From Acidobacteriota bacterium (GTDB lineage: Bacteria; Acidobacteriota; UBA6911): a stretch of 64,000 nucleotides of DNA. The stretch covers positions 62,001 through 126,000 of the forward strand of contig JAFGIY010000082.1 of the NCBI GenBank assembly GCA_016929335.1. The letters are read 5' to 3'. The first letter of the stretch is position 1. Each line of letters opens with the position of its first letter. The translations under genes and the position numbers were made by a program. Positions 29,344-37,721 of this stretch are shown here, piece after piece. The notes beneath the pieces are model-generated. The model was not told where the DNA came from. It searched no databases and saw only the letters and a list, made by a program, of their open reading frames with translations.

Positions 29344-30033
29344 ATGAAATTGACTGTCAGAGAAGCGGCTAAGCTTTTTAATGTTTCTGAAAAAACGATT
29401 TATCGCTGGATTGAGCAAAAAAATCTGCCGGCTTACAGGATAAACAAGCAATTCCGTTTCAACCAGACGGAATTGCTCGAATGGGCTGCGGCAGGCAGAA
29501 CCATCATTTCTGCCGATCTGCTCCGGGAGCCGGAGTCCAATTCGGAGCCGCTTCCCGATCCCGTCCAGGCTTTAGCTGCCGGGGGGATTCACTATCGTGT
29601 GGCCGGCGCTGATCGGGATTCGGTCCTTCGGAACATGGTTGAACTGCTTCGGCTTCCCGATCACGTTGACCGCGATTTCCTGCTCCAGGTACTGCTGGCT
29701 CGCGAAGCCCTGGGCTCTACCGGGATCGGTGATGGCATTGCCATCCCCCACGCTCGAAATCCGATCGTCCTCAATGTCGAACGACCGACAATAACGCTCT
29801 GTTTTCTGGAAAATCCCGTGGATTTCGATGCGCTCGACGGTCTGCCCGTCACTGTCTTATTCACTTTGGTCAGTCTTACTGTCCGTACTCACCTGCATCT
29901 TCTCTCGCGCCTGGCCTTTATTCTTAACAACAAGAATTTCCGGGATGTGTTGAAGCGGCAGGGGTCCCGCGATGAAATATTTGAGGAAGCCCGTCGTGCG
30001 ATGCAGAGTCTGGCTGCAGCGCCGGCCTGCTAG
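29344..30033 (+). CDS. Excisionase/MerR-type HTH fused to PTS EIIA (fructose/Ntr-type) domain
   Basis: MKLTVREAAKLFNVSEKTIYRWIEQKNLPAYRINKQFRFNQTELLEW followed by GIGDGIAIPHARNPIV (EIIA phospho-His motif). Confidence 0.9.
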   Translation: MKLTVREAAKLFNVSEKTIYRWIEQKNLPAYRINKQFRFNQTELLEWAAAGRTIISADLLREPESNSEPLPDPVQALAAGGIHYRVAGADRDSVLRNMVELLRLPDHVDRDFLLQVLLAREALGSTGIGDGIAIPHARNPIVLNVERPTITLCFLENPVDFDALDGLPVTVLFTLVSLTVRTHLHLLSRLAFILNNKNFRDVLKRQGSRDEIFEEARRAMQSLAAAPAC

Positions 30034-30046
30034 AAAATAAAAACCG

Positions 30047-32041
30047 ATGCTACAACTCCTGGCGGCTGTCCTCATCCTGATCCTCTGCGGCCTCGCTGCA
30101 TTGCTCTTCAGGAATAACTATCCCGTAGCATCCAGACTGGGGGTTGCAGGGCCGGTTTTAGCTTGCGCAATCGGATCCATTCCTGCGATCCGGGTGCTGG
30201 CCGGCGTTACATTGGATCCCTTCATCGCCTCATGGAGCATGCCGCTTGGCACGTTTGCCATCGGGCTGGACGGTCTCTCAGCCTTCTTTCTGCTGGCGAT
30301 ATTAGGACTCGGGGCGTTCTCCGCCATATATGGACTCGGGTATCTGCGTCCCTATCGCGAACAAAAAGCCGCGGGGCTTTCATGGTTTCAGTTCAACGTA
30401 CTTATCGCCAGCATGGCGATGGTCGTGTCAGCCCGCAATGCCCTGCTCTTCCTTGTGGCCTGGGAAGCCATGTCGCTTTCGTCCTTCTTCCTCGTCGCCT
30501 TCGAAAACGAAAAAGCTGAAGTCCGCCGGGCATCCTGGACCTACATGATCGCCACGCACATCGGCACGGCATTTCTACTTGTAATGTTTCTGCTTCTCGG
30601 GAAAAGCTCCGGCTCGCTTGATTTCAGCAGCCTCGGAGGCCTGACGCCGCAGCTGGCGACCGTCAGTTTCGTTCTGGCCGTCGTAGGATTCGGCACGAAG
30701 GCCGGCATCGTCCCCTCCCACGTCTGGCTTCCCGAAGCGCATCCGGCCGCGCCCAGCCACGTCTCGGCAGTGATGTCCGGGGTGATGATCAAGACCGGCA
30801 TCTACGGCCTGCTGAGAGTTCTTACCTTTCTCGGCCCTGTGCCGTCATGGTGGGGGTGGGCACTCATCGCGGTCGGATTGCTTTCCGGAATTCTCGGGGT
30901 CCTCTTCGCCCTTGCGCAGCACGATCTGAAACGCCTGCTGGCGTATCACAGCGTCGAGAATATCGGCATCATCGTGATGGGCCTTGGCGTCGGAATGCTC
31001 GGCCTCAGCACCGGATCTCCGATGCTGGCCTTTTTCGGATTCGCCGGAGGCCTGCTGCATGTCCTGAATCATGCGATGTTCAAAGGGCTTCTGTTCATGG
31101 GTGCCGGTTCGGTGGCGCACGCAGCCCACACTCGCGAGATCGACCACCTCGGAGGACTTCTAAAGCGGATGCCCTGGACCGCAGGCACATTCCTGATCGG
31201 CGCCGTAGCCATTTCGGGCTTGCCGCCCCTGAACGGCTTCGTGAGCGAGTTTCTCATTTACATCGGCTCATTCAGAGGCGCCTCAACAATAGGCGGTGGA
31301 AACGCTGTAGCCTTGTTCGCCGTAATCGCCGGCCTGGCTCTCATCGGCGGGCTTGCAACCGCCTGCTTTACCAAAGCCTTCGGAATGGTTTTTCTGGGTG
31401 AAGCGCGGTCCGAAGATCCCTTGCACGCCCGCGAATCCGATCGCAGCATGCTCATTCCCATGGTAATTCTGGCCGCCGGCTGCTTCGCTATCGGCCTCCT
31501 GGGATTTCTCGTCATTCAAGTTATGCCGGCAGTGCTCGCCGGCCTGATCGATCCTGTGCTTTTCGAATCGAGCAACTCAGCAATCCAGGCTGAATTGCTT
31601 GCCGCAACGGGATACCTGAAGTCCATTACTTGCGGCGCCCTTATCATCCTTGTATTGACGGGCCTGATCGCGCTGCTGCGCCGCCGACTGCTTTCCGGCC
31701 GGGAGGTAAGAGAAACCGGAACCTGGGATTGCGGCTATGCCCGGCCGACCGCGCGAATGCAGTACACTGCGTCTTCCTTCGCCCAGCCTATTCTGGATTT
31801 CTTCAATGTGTTCCAGCCGGGATGGAAGCGCCTGAAGGCGCCGCGGGGGTATTTCCCTGTGACCGCATCTTTTGAAACGGAGGCTCTGGATACCTCGCGG
31901 GAAAGAGTTTACCGGCCCATTTTTGAGGCCGTCGAGCATTTTCTATCCAAGCTGCGCGTCCTGCAGCATGGACGCATCCAGCTTTATGTTCTGTATATCG
32001 TATTGACGCTGGCATTCCTGATTGCATGGAAGCTGCGTTGA
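30047..32041 (+). CDS. hyfB: HyfB-like antiporter-type membrane subunit
   Basis: GTKAGIVPSHVWLPEAHPAAPSHVSAVMSGVMIKTGIYG, HDLKRLLAYHSVENIGII, TGTWDCGYARPTARMQYTASSFAQPI. Confidence 0.9.
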   Translation: MLQLLAAVLILILCGLAALLFRNNYPVASRLGVAGPVLACAIGSIPAIRVLAGVTLDPFIASWSMPLGTFAIGLDGLSAFFLLAILGLGAFSAIYGLGYLRPYREQKAAGLSWFQFNVLIASMAMVVSARNALLFLVAWEAMSLSSFFLVAFENEKAEVRRASWTYMIATHIGTAFLLVMFLLLGKSSGSLDFSSLGGLTPQLATVSFVLAVVGFGTKAGIVPSHVWLPEAHPAAPSHVSAVMSGVMIKTGIYGLLRVLTFLGPVPSWWGWALIAVGLLSGILGVLFALAQHDLKRLLAYHSVENIGIIVMGLGVGMLGLSTGSPMLAFFGFAGGLLHVLNHAMFKGLLFMGAGSVAHAAHTREIDHLGGLLKRMPWTAGTFLIGAVAISGLPPLNGFVSEFLIYIGSFRGASTIGGGNAVALFAVIAGLALIGGLATACFTKAFGMVFLGEARSEDPLHARESDRSMLIPMVILAAGCFAIGLLGFLVIQVMPAVLAGLIDPVLFESSNSAIQAELLAATGYLKSITCGALIILVLTGLIALLRRRLLSGREVRETGTWDCGYARPTARMQYTASSFAQPILDFFNVFQPGWKRLKAPRGYFPVTASFETEALDTSRERVYRPIFEAVEHFLSKLRVLQHGRIQLYVLYIVLTLAFLIAWKLR

Positions 32042-32042
32042 A

Positions 32043-32966
32043 ATGAGTTTGTCGATGAATGCCTTGTCTATCGTCCATCCGTTGCTCGCGCTGCTGATCG
32101 CGCCGTTTCTTCTCGGTGTGATCAATCGCGTCAAAGCCTTTTTCGCAGGACGGACAGGCCAGAGTCTGTTGCAGGCTTATTACGATCTGTTCCGATTGCT
32201 GCGCAAGGGCGCCGTGTACAGCAAGACCACGACATGGATCTTCCGGGCAGGTCCCGCCATAGGGCTTGCCTCGGTTCTGACGGCACTCGCAGTCGTACCC
32301 TTCGGCAATATTCCTGCCCCGCTCCGTTTCGGAGGCGACCTGCTACTGCTCGCATACGGACTCGGACTGATGCGCTTTTTCACCGTCGTCGCCGCGCTCG
32401 ACACCGGCTCAGCCTTCGAAGGCATGGGTGCCAGCCGCGAGGTGCAATTCTCCGCTCTGGCCGAGCCGTCCCTGTTGCTCGGACTTGCGGCGATTTCCTG
32501 TAAGACGGCCAGCTATTCCCTATCCGATATGCTGCCCGGCGTCTCTCCCGAAATATGGATAACCGAGGGCCCGGCGCTGGCGATGGTCGCCGTATCCATG
32601 CTGGCCATCCTGCTCGCAGAAAATGCACGGATTCCTGTGGACGATCCGAATACGCATCTTGAACTCACGATGATTCACGAAGTCATGGTGCTGGATCATT
32701 CCGGACCAGACTTCGCCTTCATTTTATATTCCGCGGCGCTGAAGCTTTGGGTCATGGGCGCGCTGCTGATCGGTTTTGCATTGCCCGTGCGAACTGGGAA
32801 TCCGTTGATTGATGTCCCGATCGCAATTGCAGGAATGATTGTGCTGGCGGCCCTGATCGGCGTGATTGAATCGGTGATGGCGCGACTCCGGCTGCTGCAC
32901 GTCCCCCAGCTTCTGGTCTGGGCGGGCGTGATTGCCGTTATCGCGCTGATTCTCGTTTTGAGGTGA
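32043..32966 (+). CDS. hyfC: HyfC/NuoH-like membrane subunit
   Basis: GRTGQSLLQAYYDLFRLLRKGAVYSKTTTWIFRAGP; DDPNTHLELTMIHEVMVLDHSGPDFA. Confidence 0.9.
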   Translation: MSLSMNALSIVHPLLALLIAPFLLGVINRVKAFFAGRTGQSLLQAYYDLFRLLRKGAVYSKTTTWIFRAGPAIGLASVLTALAVVPFGNIPAPLRFGGDLLLLAYGLGLMRFFTVVAALDTGSAFEGMGASREVQFSALAEPSLLLGLAAISCKTASYSLSDMLPGVSPEIWITEGPALAMVAVSMLAILLAENARIPVDDPNTHLELTMIHEVMVLDHSGPDFAFILYSAALKLWVMGALLIGFALPVRTGNPLIDVPIAIAGMIVLAALIGVIESVMARLRLLHVPQLLVWAGVIAVIALILVLR

Positions 32967-33616
32967 TGTCTATGCAGCAGTGGCTTGAACTGGCAACGGT
33001 CCTCCTCTTCCTCACCAATCTGGTGATGCTCGGATTGAGCGAGCTGGGAGCATGCATCCGCATGGCTGCGATTCAGGGCATTCTTCTGGGACTGTTCACG
33101 CTGATTGTCCGCGAAGATTCTCTCACCCTGCGCCTGATTATCCTCGGCGTGGTGAGCATGGGCCTGAAGGGATTCGTCTTCCCATATCTTCTGTCACGGG
33201 ATATTCGCGAGGCAAAAGTCCGCCGTGAAATCGAGCCGTTCGTCGGCTACGCCGCGTCGATCATTATCGGTCTCCTCATGCTCGCCGCGTCCATGTGGAT
33301 CTCGGCCCGGTTCCCAATGCAATTGCATGCGTCATCATCCTTCATCATTCCCGTGGCGCTCTCGACTGTTTTCACCGGATTGTTCCTCGTCATCAGCCGG
33401 CGCAAGGCTTTAACCCAGGTTATCGGATACCTTGTGTTCGAAAACGGGATTTACATGTTCGGCATCACCGCAGCCGGAGAGATCCCCTTCCTCGTGGAGT
33501 TCGGAGTTTTGCTCGACGTCTTTGTGGCCGTCTTTGTCATGGGGATTGCGATCAATCATATCAACCGCGAGTTCGATCACATCGATGCGGACCAGCTCAG
33601 CTCTCTCAAAGGTTAG
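32963..33616 (+). CDS. hyfE: HyfE-like membrane subunit
   Basis: Hydrophobic NuoK-like protein ending INHINREFDHIDADQLSSLKG; 4-bp overlap with hyfC-like gene. Confidence 0.88.
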   Translation: MMSMQQWLELATVLLFLTNLVMLGLSELGACIRMAAIQGILLGLFTLIVREDSLTLRLIILGVVSMGLKGFVFPYLLSRDIREAKVRREIEPFVGYAASIIIGLLMLAASMWISARFPMQLHASSSFIIPVALSTVFTGLFLVISRRKALTQVIGYLVFENGIYMFGITAAGEIPFLVEFGVLLDVFVAVFVMGIAINHINREFDHIDADQLSSLKG

Positions 33617-33622
33617 GGTGCG

Positions 33623-35107
33623 ATGGATTATTACGACCTGCTTTATGGATTGCTGCTTCTCCTCCCCTTCGCGGGCGGAGCCGTCTGCATCTCTCTGCCG
33701 TCGCCCCGGCGCATTCTTGCAGCGATGTGCGCAACGGTTGCCGCTTCGGCTCTTGTCGCGCTGCTGATTGTCTGGCGCGTATTCATCACCGGCCCCACTG
33801 CCGCTGCCCGCGGCTGGTTTTATGTGGATGCCCTTTCCGCCTACCATCTGTGCGTCATGATGCTGGTCTTCGTCGCCAGTTCTGTTTATGCATGGAGCTA
33901 TTTTCTTAAAGAAGCGGATGCAGGCCGCATCACGCGGCGCGGCCTGCGCCAGTTTGCGGGATTATGGTGCGGCGCGCTGGCGGCGATGTCTCTTGTGCTT
34001 ATTTCCAACAACCTCGGCATCATGTGGGTAGGCATCGAAGCCACGACCCTCTTAACCGCTTTTCTTATCTGCATCCCGGTCAAGCCCGCGTCGCTGGAAG
34101 CGATGTGGAAGTACCTGATCATCTGCTCGATCGGCGTGGCGTTCGCTTTCCTCGGCACGCTCATGGTGGCAGCTTCCGCCGGCGGCCTGCACCTGAATCC
34201 TTCCGATACGCTGCTGTGGACCAAGCTTCGCCAGGGAGCGGCCTCGCTCAATCCGATGCTGCTGAAAACGGGTTTCCTCTGCCTGCTGGTCGGATATGGC
34301 ACAAAGGCGGGTCTGGCGCCGATGCACAGCTGGCTGCCGGACGCACACAGCCAGGCGCCGGCTCCCGTATCCGCCATTTTTTCCGGTTTCATGCTCAATG
34401 CAGCTTTGTATTGCGTGATGCGCTATGTCCCCATCGTTGAGACAACCACCGGGAACGTGGGTTGGAGCCTTCAGCTGCTGGCCTTGTTCGGCCTCGTCTC
34501 AATTATCGTGGCCGCCGCATTCATCATTTTCCAGCATGATGTGAAACGCCTTCTCGCCTATCACAGCGTCGAGCACATCGGCATTATCACGCTTGGATTC
34601 GGCCTCGGAGGGCTGGGCATATTTGCAGCTCTCTTCCATACGCTGAATCATTCGGTCTGCAAAACGCTTTCGTTCTTCGCCGCAGGACGCCTCGGACAGA
34701 TTTACGGAACGCACAACATGAAAAAGATGTCCGGTTCGCTGCGATCCGCTCCGGTGTGGGGAGCGGGCCTGTTCGGCAGCCTCCTGGTACTGATCGGGGT
34801 TGCGCCTTTCGCCATGTTCATGAGCGAATTCCAGATCCTGAAGGCAGCCATCGACCGGCATGCCATCTTTTCTCTTGTTCTGTTCCTGGCCGGCGGAAGC
34901 GTCGTGTTCGTCGGCGCGCTCGGCCACGCCATCGCTATGGCCTGGGGCGAAAAGTCTCCGGTTGTAGAGCCTGAACGCGCGGGAGGGATCGAGATGTTCC
35001 TGGCATTTGCGCCGCTGGCAATCCTTCTTGTCCTGGGCCTCTGGATGCCCGGACCGCTGTTGAGAATCCTGAAACAGGCTGCCGATATACTGGGAGTGCA
35101 GTCATGA
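33623..35107 (+). CDS. hyfF: HyfF-like antiporter-type membrane subunit
   Basis: GYGTKAGLAPMHSWLPDAHSQAPAPVSAIFSGFMLNAALY, HDVKRLLAYHSVEHIGIITLG. Confidence 0.9.
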   Translation: MDYYDLLYGLLLLLPFAGGAVCISLPSPRRILAAMCATVAASALVALLIVWRVFITGPTAAARGWFYVDALSAYHLCVMMLVFVASSVYAWSYFLKEADAGRITRRGLRQFAGLWCGALAAMSLVLISNNLGIMWVGIEATTLLTAFLICIPVKPASLEAMWKYLIICSIGVAFAFLGTLMVAASAGGLHLNPSDTLLWTKLRQGAASLNPMLLKTGFLCLLVGYGTKAGLAPMHSWLPDAHSQAPAPVSAIFSGFMLNAALYCVMRYVPIVETTTGNVGWSLQLLALFGLVSIIVAAAFIIFQHDVKRLLAYHSVEHIGIITLGFGLGGLGIFAALFHTLNHSVCKTLSFFAAGRLGQIYGTHNMKKMSGSLRSAPVWGAGLFGSLLVLIGVAPFAMFMSEFQILKAAIDRHAIFSLVLFLAGGSVVFVGALGHAIAMAWGEKSPVVEPERAGGIEMFLAFAPLAILLVLGLWMPGPLLRILKQAADILGVQS

Positions 35108-36615
35108 CCCGCGGCTCGCTTCGCTCAACTCGAAATGCTGAAGCAACACCGGTTGCCGATATTCCGCTGGTTTCTATCCGCGAATTTCGTGATTCCGTCA
35201 TCGGCGAAGTTTCGGCGGGCGCACGCATTGTTGCGTTCTTCGGGCATCCCGCCGGCCGAGCGGTGCGGCTAAATGCGGTTCTGGCGCACGATGAATCAGG
35301 CACTCTGGGATTGATTTCCGCCGAGGCGGAGGAATCCTATCCGTCGCTGACTCCCGACTGTCCTCAGGCGCACTGGTTTGAACGCGAGATCGCCGAACAA
35401 TGGGGAGTGGTGCCTGCGGGACACCCCTGGCTCAAGCCTATCCGTTTTCATGCCTCCTATCGAGCGGGCTGCAACGGATCGGGCGCTGCTCCCGCTCAGA
35501 TTGGTGTAACAGATTACTTTCAGGTGCGCGGAGCCGAGATACACGAGGTGGCCGTCGGGCCCGTTCATGCGGGCATCATCGAGCCCGGCCATTTCCGGTT
35601 CCAGTGCCACGGCGAGAATGTCTACCATCTTGAAATCTCCCTCGGATACCAGCATCGCGGCATAGAAGCCGCAATACTGCGCGGACCCGCCAATCGCCGG
35701 ATTCATCTGGTGGAAACGGCCGCCGGAGACACCACCGCCGGTCATACAACGGCCTACTGCCATGCCATGGAAGCTATCGCCGGATGCCAGGTTCCCGCCC
35801 GCGCTGCCTTTCTACGGGGCATCGCGCTTGAATTGGAACGGCTGGCCAATCACACCGGAGACCTGGGCGCTCTCGCCGGAGATGTGGGATATCTTCCAAC
35901 CATGTCCTATTGCGGAAGAATCCGCGGCGATTTCCTGAATATGACTGCGCTGCTCTGCGGCAACCGCTTCGGGCGCGGAATGATCCGGCCGGGCGGAGCC
36001 GGCTTTGACGCCGACGAGAAACGCCTCCGTGATCTGATGGATCGCCTGAGTGCCGATTATAAAGATGTCACCGTTGCCGTGGAACTGATGCTGAACTCGC
36101 CATCGGTACTTGCGCGGTTTGAAGGAACGGGCGTAATGACTGCCCAGATGTGCCGCGATCTGGGACTCGTCGGTCCGGTCGCAAGAGCGTGCGGCGAGCG
36201 GCGCGACGTGCGGCATGATTTTCCGAGCGGGGTTTTCCGCTTCTCGCAGATCCCGGTCTCCACATGGCACACTGGAGATGTTTTTTCCCGCGCTCTCGTG
36301 CGATGGCTTGAAATCCAGCGGTCGATACAATTCGTGCGCGATCAGGTGAATATGATTCCCGACAGCGCGCTATGCACGCAGGTCGGAGAATTGCAGCCTG
36401 AGTGCCTGACGGTTTCAATGGTGGAGGGATGGCGCGGCGAAATCTGCCATGTCGCAATATCCGATCGGGAAGGAAGCCTCTCCCACTACAAGATCGTGGA
36501 TCCCTCGTTTCATAACTGGTTTGGTCTGGCGATAGCTCTGCGAGGCCAGCAGATTTCCGATTTCCCGCTCTGCAACAAGAGCTTTAATCTGTCGTACTGT
36601 GGACACGATCTCTGA
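35104..36615 (+). CDS. HyfG-like fused NuoC/large subunit, lacking NiFe-ligand CxxC motifs (Ehr-like)
   Basis: HWFEREIAEQWGVVPAGHPWLKPIRF (30-kDa-like), GPVHAGIIEPGHFRFQ, LGYQHRGIE; L1 region VETAAGDTTAGHTTAYCHAME and C-terminus DFPLCNKSFNLSYCGHDL have no CxxC. Confidence 0.88.
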   Translation: MTRGSLRSTRNAEATPVADIPLVSIREFRDSVIGEVSAGARIVAFFGHPAGRAVRLNAVLAHDESGTLGLISAEAEESYPSLTPDCPQAHWFEREIAEQWGVVPAGHPWLKPIRFHASYRAGCNGSGAAPAQIGVTDYFQVRGAEIHEVAVGPVHAGIIEPGHFRFQCHGENVYHLEISLGYQHRGIEAAILRGPANRRIHLVETAAGDTTAGHTTAYCHAMEAIAGCQVPARAAFLRGIALELERLANHTGDLGALAGDVGYLPTMSYCGRIRGDFLNMTALLCGNRFGRGMIRPGGAGFDADEKRLRDLMDRLSADYKDVTVAVELMLNSPSVLARFEGTGVMTAQMCRDLGLVGPVARACGERRDVRHDFPSGVFRFSQIPVSTWHTGDVFSRALVRWLEIQRSIQFVRDQVNMIPDSALCTQVGELQPECLTVSMVEGWRGEICHVAISDREGSLSHYKIVDPSFHNWFGLAIALRGQQISDFPLCNKSFNLSYCGHDL

Positions 36616-36623
36616 GGTTCGCC

Positions 36624-37379
36624 ATGCTTGATGTCCTGGGAGCGCGTTTTCAGCAGAAAAAGCGCACCATTGCATTCCCAAAACAGGAACCGGTAATGCC
36701 CGACCGTTTTCGCGGACGGCCGGAAATCCGGAGGACGCTCTGTCCTCAGGACTGCCGGATCTGCGCCGATGTGTGCCCTACCGGCGCCATCCGCTTCGAT
36801 GTCGATGGGCCGGCCATCGATCTTGGGCGATGCCTGTTCTGCGGCCAGTGCGCCGAAGTGTGCCCGAAGCAGGCGATCCGCCATACGACCGACTATCGGC
36901 TTGCCGTAAGGAACAGGGGCGATCTGATTCTTAGGGGCGACGAGATTTCTCTGGCGGCCGCCCTTAAAGAAGAATCCCTCCGCCTCTTCGGCCGATCGCT
37001 CAAACTGCGCGAAGTGAGTGCCGGCGGCTGCAATGCCTGCGAAGCGGACGTGAATGTGCTCAGCACGGTCGTGTTCGATCTCGGAAGATTCGGCATTCAG
37101 TTTGTCGCTTCGCCGCGCCACGCAGACGGCATCCTGATCACGGGTCCCGTGAGCCGGAACATGATGCCGGCGCTGAAGAAAACCTATGAAGCCGTTCCCG
37201 ATCCCAGACTTGTCATCGCCGTGGGCGCCTGTGCCATATCCGGCGGCACGTTCATCGATCTTCCCGAAGTGCACAATGGCGCCGAATCGGCATGCCCCAT
37301 TGATCTCTATATCCCCGGCTGCCCGCCGCACCCGATGACCATACTGGATGGATTGCTCCGCCTGATCCGGGCGCGGTAG
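36624..37379 (+). CDS. Ferredoxin-fused HyfI/NuoB-like small subunit
   Basis: Ferredoxin clusters CPQDCRICADVCP and CLFCGQCAEVCP; GGCNACEAD, GACAISGG, PGCPPHP (NuoB-type). Confidence 0.9.
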   Translation: MLDVLGARFQQKKRTIAFPKQEPVMPDRFRGRPEIRRTLCPQDCRICADVCPTGAIRFDVDGPAIDLGRCLFCGQCAEVCPKQAIRHTTDYRLAVRNRGDLILRGDEISLAAALKEESLRLFGRSLKLREVSAGGCNACEADVNVLSTVVFDLGRFGIQFVASPRHADGILITGPVSRNMMPALKKTYEAVPDPRLVIAVGACAISGGTFIDLPEVHNGAESACPIDLYIPGCPPHPMTILDGLLRLIRAR

Positions 37380-37721
37380 ATATGGAGTGAAGATAGGCGA
37401 ACCGTTTTGAGTTATATCAACTCGAAGACCCCAAGTCGCTAAGTCTCAAAGAATAGTCAAAATTCTCTCCTGGTATTTTCGGGCCTCTGCTGCCTCCCCG
37501 GCAGAGCCGGATGGAATACAGCACCGGGTCCGTCGCAATCTCCCCACCAGGTCAGCCGCGATAATGTAATCGCGTATCAAAAAAGCCGTTTTCGGCGACG
37601 GGGTTTCGCTGTAAAATGCGGCAAGCAAATCGAAGGCATTCAAGCCGGCATATTGCATATCAGCAGTCGTTTAAATTGGGACTAACCAGGCAACCCCACC
37701 ATCCCCGCATTGGAGGTCACT

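Noticed and set aside
35104-36615. True group 4 NiFe hydrogenase catalytic subunit
   Set aside because: Both CxxC ligand motifs are absent at the expected positions and no maturation genes are seen nearby.
36510-37331. 273-aa minus-strand ORF opposite the HyfI-like gene
   Set aside because: Shadow ORF; the plus strand carries invariant Fe-S motifs.
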